A DNA stretch of 64,000 bases. It comes from Ostreococcus lucimarinus CCE9901 (taxonomy: Eukaryota > Chlorophyta > Mamiellophyceae > Mamiellales > Bathycoccaceae). The notes under the pieces were generated by a model. That model searched no databases. It worked only from the letters and a program-made list of their open reading frames with translations, and was not told the DNA's origin. Location: the NCBI RefSeq assembly GCF_000092065.1, contig NC_009359.1, positions 496,001-560,000 on the forward strand, in the 5' to 3' direction. This document shows, in pieces, positions 27,926 to 35,963 of the stretch; within the stretch, counting starts at the first letter, position 1, and each line of letters starts with the position of its first letter. Position numbers and translations under genes: made by a program.

Positions 27926-28561
27926 CTATCCCACCATTTTCAAGCACCGCGTCTCCGCGTGCACGGCGGAGCACTTTTTCGAGCAAAAGCGCATCCCGCA
28001 GCGAGCGCAGCCGTACGGCGCTTGAAACCCGCACACGCTACAAAACTTCCTCGGCGCGCCCGCCTTCGACGGTCCCGCCGCGGCGGTGAGATACGTCGGC
28101 GTACCCTCAGGCGCGCGATCGATGAAGCTCTGCTCGAGCAGGGCGTTGAAGGTGCGCGCCGCCACCGCCCGTCTGTTCTCCGCCACGCCTCGCGTCGTGC
28201 GTTTGCCCGCCTTCTTTTTTCCTTTCACGATCACCGCCTCCCCATCGCGTGCGTTTTCGTTGAACACGAATTCATCGTCGTCTTCGTCTTCCCCCTCGCC
28301 CTCGCCGGTGGTGCCGGGAACGATGGCGACGTCGGATTCGAACGAGTCCAAGCGCGCCGCCGCCACCTCGGCGCGCGTCGCCGCGTCCACCCTTCGCAGC
28401 GCCTTACTGATCTTCCGCGCCCGTCCGCTCTTTCGCGCCCCGTCCGCGGACGCGCCACCGAGCGCGCCACCCGCGCTCGCGCCCGCGCTCGCGTTCGACG
28501 CGCTCGCGACGCCGAACCGCGACGACGCGAGTTCGGGGGTGACGTCTTGTACGAAATCCAT
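27926..28561 (-). CDS. ZNHIT1: zinc-finger HIT protein, SWR1 complex subunit
   Basis: 211 residues ending with an HIT zinc finger: F-C-S-V-C-G-F, Y-G-C-A-R-C-G-M-R-F-C-S-K-K-C, H-A-E-T-R-C-L-K. The finger lies at the extreme C-terminus, as in ZNHIT1 and plant SWC6/SEF, which belong to the SWR1/SRCAP complex that exchanges H2A for H2A.Z. The upstream region contains the family's A-R-T-F-N-A-L-L-E-Q-S, followed by a short loop to the finger. The N-terminal 100 residues are Ala/Gly-rich and acidic (E-D-E-D-D-D-E), typical for a disordered arm. The ATG at 28561 was chosen because M-D-F-V-Q-D-V begins sensible sequence; further upstream is CG-repeat. The promoter of the neighbouring spliced gene lies between this stop and 27739. 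Confidence 0.9.
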   Translation of the reverse strand: MDFVQDVTPELASSRFGVASASNASAGASAGGALGGASADGARKSGRARKISKALRRVDAATRAEVAAARLDSFESDVAIVPGTTGEGEGEDEDDDEFVFNENARDGEAVIVKGKKKAGKRTTRGVAENRRAVAARTFNALLEQSFIDRAPEGTPTYLTAAAGPSKAGAPRKFCSVCGFQAPYGCARCGMRFCSKKCSAVHAETRCLKMVG

Positions 28562-28921
28562 GACGGCGGAAACGACGCTTTCACCGCGTCGCTCGGCGCG
28601 CGCGAGACGACGATCGACGTTTGACACGCCTGATGGCGTTTGAGACGCCCGACGCCGAGTCGCGACGACGCGCGCGCGCGAGATGCGGCGCGAACTGCGG
28701 CGCGTCTCGCGCGCGACTTCGACCAAACCTCGAGCGCGCGACGCCGACGGCGAGGATTCGATTCGAAACTTTACTGCGTACACATCGATTAAAACGAGGC
28801 CTAGGCGATCGTCACTAATTGTTCAAAATTTATTTCCCTCGTTCGCCGAACCCGCGCGGCGTCGACGTCGATCGTCGCGTCGCCGACGTCGCGCGTCGGC
28901 GCGAAGAATGCTTCAATTCGC
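28562..28921. other. 360-base interval 5' of ZNHIT1 and 3' of the HMG-box gene
   Basis: Both flanking genes are on the minus strand. The ZNHIT1 side has CGCG tracts and GATTCGATTCGAAAC (about 28757-28771). The HMG side, at about 28815-28835, has AATTGTTCAAAATTTATTTCCC, AT-rich and probably in the 3' untranslated region. No open frame in it looks protein-like. Confidence 0.4.
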
Positions 28922-29392
28922 TCACTTGTCCTTATTCTTCTTATCCTTTTTGTGCGACTTGTCCTTCTTGTGCTTGTCCTTCATCGCCGGGGGCGTGGAC
29001 ACCGGGTTCAGCGACCCACCGCCCTGCAGGCTTCCCTGCGTCCTCGACTTTTTCTCTCTCCAGCGTCGCGCGCACTCCGTGAACACCTCCTTCGGGCTCA
29101 GGTCTCCTCGCTCCACCCGCACGCGTTGCACCTCATCCTTCATGAACATGTTGAACGCCGTCGGCGCGCGCGGCGGTTTCAATTCGCGCTTCTGCGCCTT
29201 CGTCAGCCGCTTTCCCTCGCTGTCCATCCCGCGTCCGCGCTTCACGAGCGTCGATTCGTTCGGAATCTTTGCGAATTTCGACAGCATTCCCGACGCTTCG
29301 TGCGCCGCCTCCGCCATCTTCGCGAACGCCGGCGCCAATCGTTTCGCCAGCTCCATCGCCGTCATCTCCTCGTCCCGCTCGTCGTCCGACAT
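28922..29392 (-). CDS. small HMG-box protein with Lys-rich tail
   Basis: 156 residues. Residues about 72-115 hold P-P-R-A-P-T-A-F-N-M-F-M-K-D-E-V-Q-R-V and V-F-T-E-C-A-R-R-W-R-E-K-K, the first and second helices of an HMG box (P-x-x-P-x-[ST]-A-[FY]-x-x-F then W-x), a DNA-bending fold. The third helix is shortened or diverged. An acidic N-terminus (M-S-D-D-E-R-D-E-E-M) with helical A-K-M-A-E-A-A-H-E-A-S-G precedes the box, and the C-terminus is H-K-K-D-K-S-H-K-K-D-K-K-N-K-D-K, a basic tail. The fold is related to YABBY-like or chromatin HMG proteins. The frame is open well upstream but the sequence there is Arg-rich and repeats the intergenic 21-mer, so the ATG at 29392 is preferred. Confidence 0.72.
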   Translation of the reverse strand: MSDDERDEEMTAMELAKRLAPAFAKMAEAAHEASGMLSKFAKIPNESTLVKRGRGMDSEGKRLTKAQKRELKPPRAPTAFNMFMKDEVQRVRVERGDLSPKEVFTECARRWREKKSRTQGSLQGGGSLNPVSTPPAMKDKHKKDKSHKKDKKNKDK

Positions 29393-29723
29393 CGCCTTGC
29401 GCGCGCGGTCGTCCGCGTGTGTCGTCGTCGCGCGATTCGAATTCGAATTCAAACGGGCGCGCGCGGGCGGTCGACGAGTGAGACTGAATCTCACACACGG
29501 AGTCGTATGTATTTTAAGACTGAATCTCACACACGGATATCGGACGCGATCGCTCGATCGATGGAAGACTGCGCGACGCGCGCGCACACGGCGACGCTCG
29601 GCGACGCCGCGCGACGGACGACGCGACGTGAAGCGACGCGACACGCGCGGTTTTCGACGCGAGCGTTCGGTGAATTAAAGCGACGTAAAAAGTAACGCAA
29701 TCGACGCGCGTCGCGATCGAAGG
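29393..29723. promoter_or_regulatory. divergent promoter of HMG-box gene and cysteine synthase
   Basis: 331 bases between opposing ATGs. Near the middle two copies of a 21-mer (29481 and 29517) flank a short AT-rich stretch with TTTTAAGA. The cysteine-synthase side is CG-rich with GTAAAAAGTAACGC close to the ATG. Confidence 0.5.
29481..29537 (+). repeat. two direct copies of a 21-base element
   Basis: AGACTGAATCTCACACACGGA occurs at 29481-29501 and, without mismatch, at 29517-29537, 36 bases apart start to start. The 15 bases between contain GTCGTATGTATTTTA. Two exact copies in a divergent promoter suggest paired binding sites or a recent local duplication. Confidence 0.9.
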
Positions 29724-30905
29724 ATGACGACGACGCGCGGGATGACGATGCGAGCGCATCACGCGCGCGCGACGGTGACGACGACGAAGAGAGGGCGATG
29801 CGAGCGACGCGATAGGGCGCGAACGACGCCGCGGGCGCGGATTTATGAAAATATTCTCGAGACGGTCGGGGACACGCCGGTGATCAAGGTCAACCGACTG
29901 GCGCCGGCGGGGATCGATATGTACGTCAAGTGCGAGTATTTTAATCCGTTGAGCAGCGTGAAGGATCGATTGGCGGTGGCGGTGATCACGGATGCCGAAC
30001 GACGGGGGTTGTTGAAGCCGGGGGATACGGTGGTGGAGGCGACTTCGGGCAACACCGGGATCGCGGTGGCAATGGCGTGCGCTCAACGCGGCTACAGATG
30101 CGTCATCTGCATGGCCGAGCCGTTTTCTGTGGAACGTCGGAAGATCATGCGCATGCTCGGCGCGAAAGTCATCGTGACGCCGAAGGGGGGTAAAGGTACG
30201 GGGATGGTGGCCAAGGCGGAGGAATTGGCGGAAAAGAATGGTTGGTTTTTGTGCCGACAATTCGAGAACGAAGCCAATCCCGCGTACCACGCCTCGACTA
30301 CGGGGCCGGAAATCTTGCGAGACTTCGCGGGTAAGAAGCTCGACTATTTCGTCACCGGTTACGGCACCGGCGGTACGTTCCAGGGCGTCGCGCGAACGCT
30401 CAAGGAATCTCGTCCGGACACCAAGGTGATTTTGCTCGAACCCGAAGCCGCGGCGTTGGTGACTTCCGGCATCAAGACCGAGCGTAAGCCCACGGGCGCC
30501 CCGAATGGGTCTCATCCGGCGTTCGCGGCGCACCCTGTGCAAGGTTGGACGCCCGATTTCATCCCTTTGGTTCTCGAAAATGGTTTGAACATGAACCTCT
30601 ACGACGAACTCGTGAAGATCGAAGGCGGCGACGCCGTCAAGACGGCGCAAGCGTTGGCGAGAAGCGAAGGTATCTTCACCGGTATTTCTGGTGGCGCCAC
30701 GTTCGCCGGTGCGCTCAAGGTTGCCGAAAAGGCGCCGAAGGGCTCGGTGATCTTGGCGATGTTGCCGGATACGTCTGAGCGTTACATGAGCACGCCACTT
30801 TACGACTCGATCGAGGCGGACATGAACGAGGAAGAGCTCGAGATCGCGAAGTCGACGCCGTCTTTCCAACTTATCCCGGGCCAAGAACCGACGCTGCAAA
30901 TGTAA
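29724..30905 (+). CDS. cysteine synthase (O-acetylserine (thiol)lyase)
   Basis: 393 residues. PLP enzyme that makes cysteine from O-acetylserine and sulfide. N-P-L-S-S-V-K-D-R holds the Schiff-base Lys near residue 79; T-S-G-N-T-G-I-A binds substrate; G-T-G-G-T-F-Q-G binds PLP phosphate. The start gives a 37-residue leader rich in Arg/Thr without acidic residues (M-T-T-T-R-G-M-T-M-R-A-H-H), fit for plastid or mitochondrial import. A feature unlike plant OASTL: an insertion before H-P-V-Q-G-W-T-P-D-F-I-P (plants have a shorter K-I-Q-G-I-G), a form known from bacterial and some protist enzymes. That suggests a different subfamily or a transferred copy. The C-terminus continues about 30 residues past the usual end. 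Confidence 0.93.
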   Translation: MTTTRGMTMRAHHARATVTTTKRGRCERRDRARTTPRARIYENILETVGDTPVIKVNRLAPAGIDMYVKCEYFNPLSSVKDRLAVAVITDAERRGLLKPGDTVVEATSGNTGIAVAMACAQRGYRCVICMAEPFSVERRKIMRMLGAKVIVTPKGGKGTGMVAKAEELAEKNGWFLCRQFENEANPAYHASTTGPEILRDFAGKKLDYFVTGYGTGGTFQGVARTLKESRPDTKVILLEPEAAALVTSGIKTERKPTGAPNGSHPAFAAHPVQGWTPDFIPLVLENGLNMNLYDELVKIEGGDAVKTAQALARSEGIFTGISGGATFAGALKVAEKAPKGSVILAMLPDTSERYMSTPLYDSIEADMNEEELEIAKSTPSFQLIPGQEPTLQM

Positions 30906-30940
30906 GGCGCTCGCGAAAGCCGTGTGACGCAAGTTTTTTG

Positions 30941-30975
30941 AAGTTTAATAAAGTCAAATCAAGTTTCATAAAGTC
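30941..30975 (+). repeat. two imperfect AAGTTTnATAAAGTC copies downstream of cysteine synthase
   Basis: AAGTTTAATAAAGTC at 30941-30955 and AAGTTTCATAAAGTC at 30961-30975, 14 of 15 bases alike, 20 bases apart. Both carry AATAAAG/CATAAAG, so they may be duplicated polyadenylation or cleavage signals shared with the convergent gene at 31047. Confidence 0.7.
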
Positions 30976-31046
30976 GTCATCCAATAACAAAAATCTCGGC
31001 TAATGATCTGCGGCGTTGCGTGCGATAAAATCCGTGCTAATCGATC

Positions 31047-31892
31047 TCAAGGTGGCGACGAATCCGCGTCGTCGGCGTCTCTTCGTTCCTCCGCCCTCTT
31101 TTTCGCCTTTCTCCGCACTCTCGCCGTCCAAATGGTATCGCCCATCCCCGCCTCCGCTCGCGTCAAGCTCTCCTCTCTCTCCTTCGCCTTTTCCCAAATC
31201 AACCTCAACGTATCCGCCCTCTGCTGCAACTCCACGCGCCATAATAAACTCCCTATGATCATCACGCACGCATCGCTCAGCGCGCTCGCCACGGGCGACT
31301 CAAAACTCCCCGGCTCCATCGCAATCATCACCGCCTGCGCCGCCGCCGCGCTCGCGCTCAGCGCGTACACCACCAACCTCGGCCGTCTCAGCGGCGACGA
31401 CTTCCGCTCCGCCTCTATGATCGCTTGTGGCACGAATTCAGCGCCGACGACTCGTTCGAGTCGAGTTCCACTCTCGCTCGCGTCTCGCAGCGCCTCGACG
31501 CTGAAGATTTCCCGCAGCGGCGACGACGACGTATCGACGAGCAATTCCTTCCGCTTCGCGTCCACGTCGGGGTCGTCGTCCCACGCACCGTCGTCCCACG
31601 CATCGTCTTTGCTCTCGTCGTCGTCCGCCTCGCGCGCGCGCGCGCGCGCGCTCGCGCCGCGTTCAATGCTTTCGTCACGCGCGACAGCCCCACCGACGGC
31701 GCCGACGCGCGAGCGCGCCGACGCGCGCGCGACCCGCGGCGCGCGACGACGCGTCGACGGTGCGGATGCCGACGTTGTCGTCGCGCGGTGCGGCGAAATC
31801 GCGCGCATCGCACCGCGCGCGACGAACTGACGACGTCGCGCGCGAGGGTTGGTCCCTCGAGCGAGCGTCGCCGCTCGAGGTCGCGCGTCCAT
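31047..31892 (-). CDS. putative plastid membrane protein (possibly DUF3493-like)
   Basis: 281 residues. The N-terminal 70 are Arg/Ala/Thr-rich with no acid until residue 73: a strong transit-peptide look. An acidic stretch (D-D-A-W-D-D-G-A-W-D-D-D-P-D-V-D) follows. Then L-L-V-D-T-S-S-S-P-L-R-E-I-F, and A-E-R-K-S-S-P-L-R-R-P-R-L-V-V-Y-A-L-S-A-S-A leads into a hydrophobic span; a second one is S-D-A-C-V-M-I-I-G-S-L-L. The P-[LY]-R-x-x-R-hydrophobic entry followed by two helices resembles the DUF3493 region of LPA1-type photosystem II assembly factors, but this is only a shape match. A Lys/Arg-rich coiled tail closes the protein. Function unproven. Confidence 0.62.
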   Translation of the reverse strand: MDARPRAATLARGTNPRARRRQFVARGAMRAISPHRATTTSASAPSTRRRAPRVARASARSRVGAVGGAVARDESIERGASARARAREADDDESKDDAWDDGAWDDDPDVDAKRKELLVDTSSSPLREIFSVEALRDASESGTRLERVVGAEFVPQAIIEAERKSSPLRRPRLVVYALSASAAAAQAVMIAMEPGSFESPVASALSDACVMIIGSLLWRVELQQRADTLRLIWEKAKEREESLTRAEAGMGDTIWTARVRRKAKKRAEERRDADDADSSPP

Positions 31893-31980
31893 CGTCGTTC
31901 GTCGGCGAACGTCGTCGGCGCGCGGACGCGATCGTCGCGCGCGGAGGGAAATCGGGAATTGTGTTACAGCGAGGCGCGCG

Positions 31981-33819
31981 CTACGATTTTTCGATCGTGT
32001 CGTCGACTTGTCGAAGCTTTTCGAGCGTCTTCGTGAGGTCGTCGATTTTGGATTTGAGCGCAGCGATGGCGTCGTCGCGGGACGCGGTCGACAGCGATGG
32101 TGGTGGTGAAGACGTGAGCTCGGCGCTCGGGGTGGGATCTATGCCGCCGACGTTCGCCGCTGCGGACGCGTTCGAAGCGTTGGGGGTGTTCGCTCCGACA
32201 AAATCTGGATCGATTGGTACGTCGCACGAGTGAATGCACGACTGTGATTCTTCCTGAGAGAAACCGATGATGTCCAGCTTACACATCGACGGACCGCAGC
32301 ACGGGGGTTGAATGACGTATTGAAAGTTTCCAAAACGTCCATCGCCTGGGAGCATGCCGGCGTACAATTTTTTCGCCGTGCGCTCGAATCCGAGGTCCAA
32401 CAAGTCGTGCACGCGCGCCTTGAATTTCGTGGCAAACTCGGGAGTAGCCATACCAAAGTACTCGTACACTTCTTCTTCTTCCATTGCGTCCACTTTTCGC
32501 AAGAATTCTTCAAACTGCTTTGGATACTTTTTACCGATCGACCCTCCGTCGACGTAGCATCGATAATCGAGCATCGCACCGAGAGTTGAAGGGGAGGGCC
32601 GCGCGGTATCACAGTTGTTCCGCAACGAACAGACCGTATGTATGAAGCCAACCCGGTAGGTTTCGAACTTTTGGCCTCCAGGAATAAGCATCGAATTCAA
32701 TTGGTTACGCATCGAGCTCTCGTTATCGATGCCGTGAATTAGACCATCCTCCGTGATGAATATGTTCTGACCGTGCCTATCGCCTTGTGAGGTCAGCAAA
32801 TCAAAAAGTGCCAATTTGAGTATCCTATCTGGGTCTATTTTGCGAAGTAACTCCAACAGCGTTGGCGTTATCCTTGGACCAAGAGATTCAAATCCGACGC
32901 CTGGCGCCGCGCCAAAGACCATGACGTCCATGTCTTGCTTCACACCCGACGACGTCTCCTTCCCCTCATCCCAGGGTGCGAAAGTTTTGGCCCGCATATA
33001 CTTAGCGCGTGGAATCACATCGCTCAACCCCGCTTCGTGTGATATCTTATCCAGGGCGCCCAGAAACGCTCCGTTACAAAACGTCCTCTTAGCCATGCCG
33101 CGCTCCGCTGAACAAAACGGCCCCTTCGTAAACGTCGGATGACTCGTCACCCTGTCGCTGCACGTTTCGCTCACCGTATCTTTCGTCCATATGAGTCGCT
33201 TGTAATCGCCTCTCACCCCACACCACGCCTTGACGAACACATCGAGCACCTCACCGTTCTCGCCGTCGCCGCCGCCGCTGAAGAAATCGCCATCCATGAT
33301 TTTCCCTTTCCACACCGGCGCGCCGCTCGCGCCGTGCGGTACGTCGACCGCGTCATCCCTAAACGTCGCCCGTTGTTCCATGCGCCCGATCAACACGTTA
33401 CATCCGTAACACGTCTTACAGTGCACTTTCCGCTTCGTCTTCTTCGTCGGCGCGTTCAACGCCACGCCGTCTGGCGCGTCGCCGAGCGCGCACGCCTCGC
33501 ACGTATCGCACGCGTCGTACGTCCCGACGAATCCGCCTTCGTCCTCGTCCTCGCCGTCGTCGTCCGAGCGAAATCCCGGTTCTTCCTCGTCGTCCTCCTC
33601 GCCGTCATCGTCGCCTTCGCGCGCCGCCTCGACGTCCCCGCGCGCCGCCGCCGCCTCGCGCGCCTCGCGCAGGCGCGCGCGCGCGCGCTCGACGTTCGAC
33701 GACGCGCTCGCGTCGACAACGCGCGCGCGCGCGACGACGAGCGCGCACGCGCACGCCGCGGCGAGCGCGACGACGCACCATCGCCGCGCGCGGCGTGCGC
33801 GGCGCGGGCGCGACGGCAT
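31981..33819 (-). CDS. secretory-pathway kinase-like protein (PI3/4K or FAM20-type catalytic loop)
   Basis: 612 residues. M-P-S-R-P-R-R-A-R-R-A-R-R then C-V-V-A-L-A-A-A-C-A-C-A-L-V-V is a signal peptide or signal anchor. A charged linker leads to Cys clusters (C-D-T-C-E-A-C, C-K-T-C-Y-G-C). Near residue 343 comes T-S-Q-G-D-R-H-G-Q-N-I-F and then H-G-I-D-N-E-S. G-D-R-H-x-x-N is the catalytic loop of PI3/PI4 kinases; D-R-H with a following I-D-N is also how FAM20-type secreted kinases arrange the catalytic and metal Asp. No P-loop Lys motif is certain, though K-Q-D-M-D-V-M-V-F-G may be the region. More Cys (C-C-G-P-S-M-C, C-I-H-S-C) and a C-terminal coiled coil follow. Disulfide-rich, so a lumenal or cell-surface kinase is inferred; substrate unknown. 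Confidence 0.72.
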   Translation of the reverse strand: MPSRPRRARRARRWCVVALAAACACALVVARARVVDASASSNVERARARLREAREAAAARGDVEAAREGDDDGEEDDEEEPGFRSDDDGEDEDEGGFVGTYDACDTCEACALGDAPDGVALNAPTKKTKRKVHCKTCYGCNVLIGRMEQRATFRDDAVDVPHGASGAPVWKGKIMDGDFFSGGGDGENGEVLDVFVKAWCGVRGDYKRLIWTKDTVSETCSDRVTSHPTFTKGPFCSAERGMAKRTFCNGAFLGALDKISHEAGLSDVIPRAKYMRAKTFAPWDEGKETSSGVKQDMDVMVFGAAPGVGFESLGPRITPTLLELLRKIDPDRILKLALFDLLTSQGDRHGQNIFITEDGLIHGIDNESSMRNQLNSMLIPGGQKFETYRVGFIHTVCSLRNNCDTARPSPSTLGAMLDYRCYVDGGSIGKKYPKQFEEFLRKVDAMEEEEVYEYFGMATPEFATKFKARVHDLLDLGFERTAKKLYAGMLPGDGRFGNFQYVIQPPCCGPSMCKLDIIGFSQEESQSCIHSCDVPIDPDFVGANTPNASNASAAANVGGIDPTPSAELTSSPPPSLSTASRDDAIAALKSKIDDLTKTLEKLRQVDDTIEKS

Positions 33820-33878
33820 CGCGCGCGCGACGGCGCGATGTGATGGTTCGGTTCGGTTGGTTGCGCGCTTGCAGAGCT

Positions 33879-35873
33879 CTAGCGCGAATCTACGGCGACG
33901 CGACTTTCGGCTAGCAGCTCGCGCAGGGCTCGGTTTAAGACGACGATGAGCTCGGTGAAATCCGGTCGAGCGTCGGGGGCGGTTTGCCAAGCGGGCACGA
34001 TGACGTCGTCGACCAACGCGCGGACGACGACGTCGTCGCGCGCGAACGGCGGCGCGTCCAGCGGTAGACGCTGCGATTGGATGGCGACGGCGAAGATGAT
34101 TTGCATGTGGTTCGCGAACCACTCCCAGGGGATCGACCGCGCGAGTGATTCCCACAGAAGGACGGAGAAGGAGAAGACGTCGCATTTGGTCGTCACCGCG
34201 TCGGCGTCGCCGTGAAAAAGCTCTGGAGCCATGTACGCGGGCGTTCCGGCGGTTCCGGCGGACGCGCCGCCGGCGCTCGTCGCCGAACCGCCGGCGCTGA
34301 GCAACGTCCGCTCAAGCGCGCGCGCGATGCCGAAATCCGCAACTTTGGCGCCACGGCCGTTGAGAAGCACGTTGTGCGATTTCAAGTCTCGGTGAACGAT
34401 GCATCTGGAGTGCAAATACGCCATCGCCTGCGCTACGTCGAGCGCTATCCTCACGACGTCGTCTAGACTCACGTCGTACTGCTTGTCTTGGTGAAGAAGC
34501 GCGTGCAAGCTTCCTCCGTCCATCATTTCCTCGACTATACAAAGATGCGGCAGCTTGAGACACGCTCCAAACATGCGCACGATTTTTGGATGTCGCACCG
34601 CGCTCAACACGGCGACTTCTCTCACGAACGTCTTCAAATCGCTCTTTCCAGCACCGGGTGGGACACCGTGTAACTTTTTCACCGCGACGACGCGTTTGTT
34701 CCACTTTCCCACGTACACCGCACCGTAAGCGCCCTGACCAATTAGTCTTCCGAGTTTGATGTTGCTGAGATGAATTTCAACGACGTCGTCGTCGTCGTCG
34801 GAAACCGTATTCGCATCCTTTGCGCTCTCCGCGTACGTCGCGAGCGACGCTTCGAATAAATCACCGTTGGTAGTTTTCTTTGCGCCTCGACGCGATGGAT
34901 GTGAGCCAGTGTTTATACGAGCCGTATCATCACCAGCGCGAGCGACCACGCCCTCCAAATCGTAATCTTTTGTTCTGAAGCATTGACCCGGTAACATGAG
35001 TGTATTTTTACGCTTCGCCGGCGCGATGATTTCATCGACGTCGACGTTTGCGAGCGGCACATCGTCGTCTTTACCAAACATGCACGATATCAACTGACGG
35101 ATAATTTCAATCATGAATACTAAGACGACCAGACAAGCGACGAGAAGCGCGCTCATCGTGCTTCCGTTTCTTAACCACGCCGTGCCGCCCGCCGCCGCTT
35201 GTGCGATGACGCCACCCTGCGCGACGACTGTTGGTCCACCCTGCGCGACGACTGTCGGTGGTTTTGGCGGCGCCGGTGGCGCTGGTGGAGGAAACGGTGG
35301 AGGCGATGGGACTACTCGTCCACAGCAGAACTGGTACTCTCTCCGAGCACACGTTCCGTCATCGATGAAGCTCACGGCGGAGTTCTCCATAAAGACCGGC
35401 GAGTTGCACCAGACACCGTTCACGGCGACTCGAAGGATGTTCGAGGGAATGTCGCCATTTGTGACGTAGCCAGTGAATGAAAATTGTCTTCGAGGGATGC
35501 CAAGTTGATTTACGACGCGTGCTGGCTGCCCTGAAGGCCCGCCTGGATTGATGAGCAACGCGTCCTCGACTCTGCCTTCGTGCACGCCCTGCCCGTTCGG
35601 AAAGATCCAAGCGACTTGCCAGCTCGCCAGTGCCTCTGGATGAACACTCGTCATTGTAAACGTACCGGTGAATAGATTTAAATCATCGTCGTCGCTCTCT
35701 GCCGAGAGCTCCGTGGCGTACGCGACATCTATGCTGCACCTCGCGCAAGGTCGCGTCGAGTCGTCGCACTCGCGACAAGTTTGCGCCAAGCTGCTCCGTA
35801 TAGGCAAGACGAGCGCGCCGAGGGCGCCTACAATTATCCGTACCGAGACATAACCCCGATGACATTTCTTCAT
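33879..35873 (-). CDS. receptor-like protein kinase with carbohydrate-binding-like ectodomain
   Basis: 664 residues. M-K-K-C-H-R-G-Y-V-S-V-R-I-I-V-G-A-L-G-A-L-V-L then S-L-A-Q-T-C is a signal peptide. The ectodomain (about 32-200) has W-Q-V-A-W-I-F-P-N-G-Q-G-V and Q-F-S-F-T-G-Y-V-T-N-G-D-I-P with conserved Cys, resembling COBRA/CBM2-like beta sandwiches. A P-S-P-P-P-F-P-P-P-A-P-P linker and two T-V-V-A-Q-G-G repeats precede the single transmembrane span near 240-260. Inside the cell the kinase domain (about 367-650) has G-Q-G-A-Y-G-A-V-Y, V-A-V-K-K-L, H-R-D-L-K-S-H-N and D-F-G-I-A-R, A-P-E-L: active, tyrosine-kinase-like (Raf/MLK) class. A poly-Asp D-D-D-D-D-V-V-E-I-H lies just before the domain. 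The ATG at 35873 is the only start giving a signal peptide. Confidence 0.87.
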   Translation of the reverse strand: MKKCHRGYVSVRIIVGALGALVLPIRSSLAQTCRECDDSTRPCARCSIDVAYATELSAESDDDDLNLFTGTFTMTSVHPEALASWQVAWIFPNGQGVHEGRVEDALLINPGGPSGQPARVVNQLGIPRRQFSFTGYVTNGDIPSNILRVAVNGVWCNSPVFMENSAVSFIDDGTCARREYQFCCGRVVPSPPPFPPPAPPAPPKPPTVVAQGGPTVVAQGGVIAQAAAGGTAWLRNGSTMSALLVACLVVLVFMIEIIRQLISCMFGKDDDVPLANVDVDEIIAPAKRKNTLMLPGQCFRTKDYDLEGVVARAGDDTARINTGSHPSRRGAKKTTNGDLFEASLATYAESAKDANTVSDDDDDVVEIHLSNIKLGRLIGQGAYGAVYVGKWNKRVVAVKKLHGVPPGAGKSDLKTFVREVAVLSAVRHPKIVRMFGACLKLPHLCIVEEMMDGGSLHALLHQDKQYDVSLDDVVRIALDVAQAMAYLHSRCIVHRDLKSHNVLLNGRGAKVADFGIARALERTLLSAGGSATSAGGASAGTAGTPAYMAPELFHGDADAVTTKCDVFSFSVLLWESLARSIPWEWFANHMQIIFAVAIQSQRLPLDAPPFARDDVVVRALVDDVIVPAWQTAPDARPDFTELIVVLNRALRELLAESRVAVDSR

Positions 35874-35963
35874 CTGCGCGCGCGAGCATGTCACGACGAG
35901 ACCCGCTCGAGATGGCGAACCGTTACATTCGAGGCGACCTCGCCGACGCAAACGTCAGCCGCC

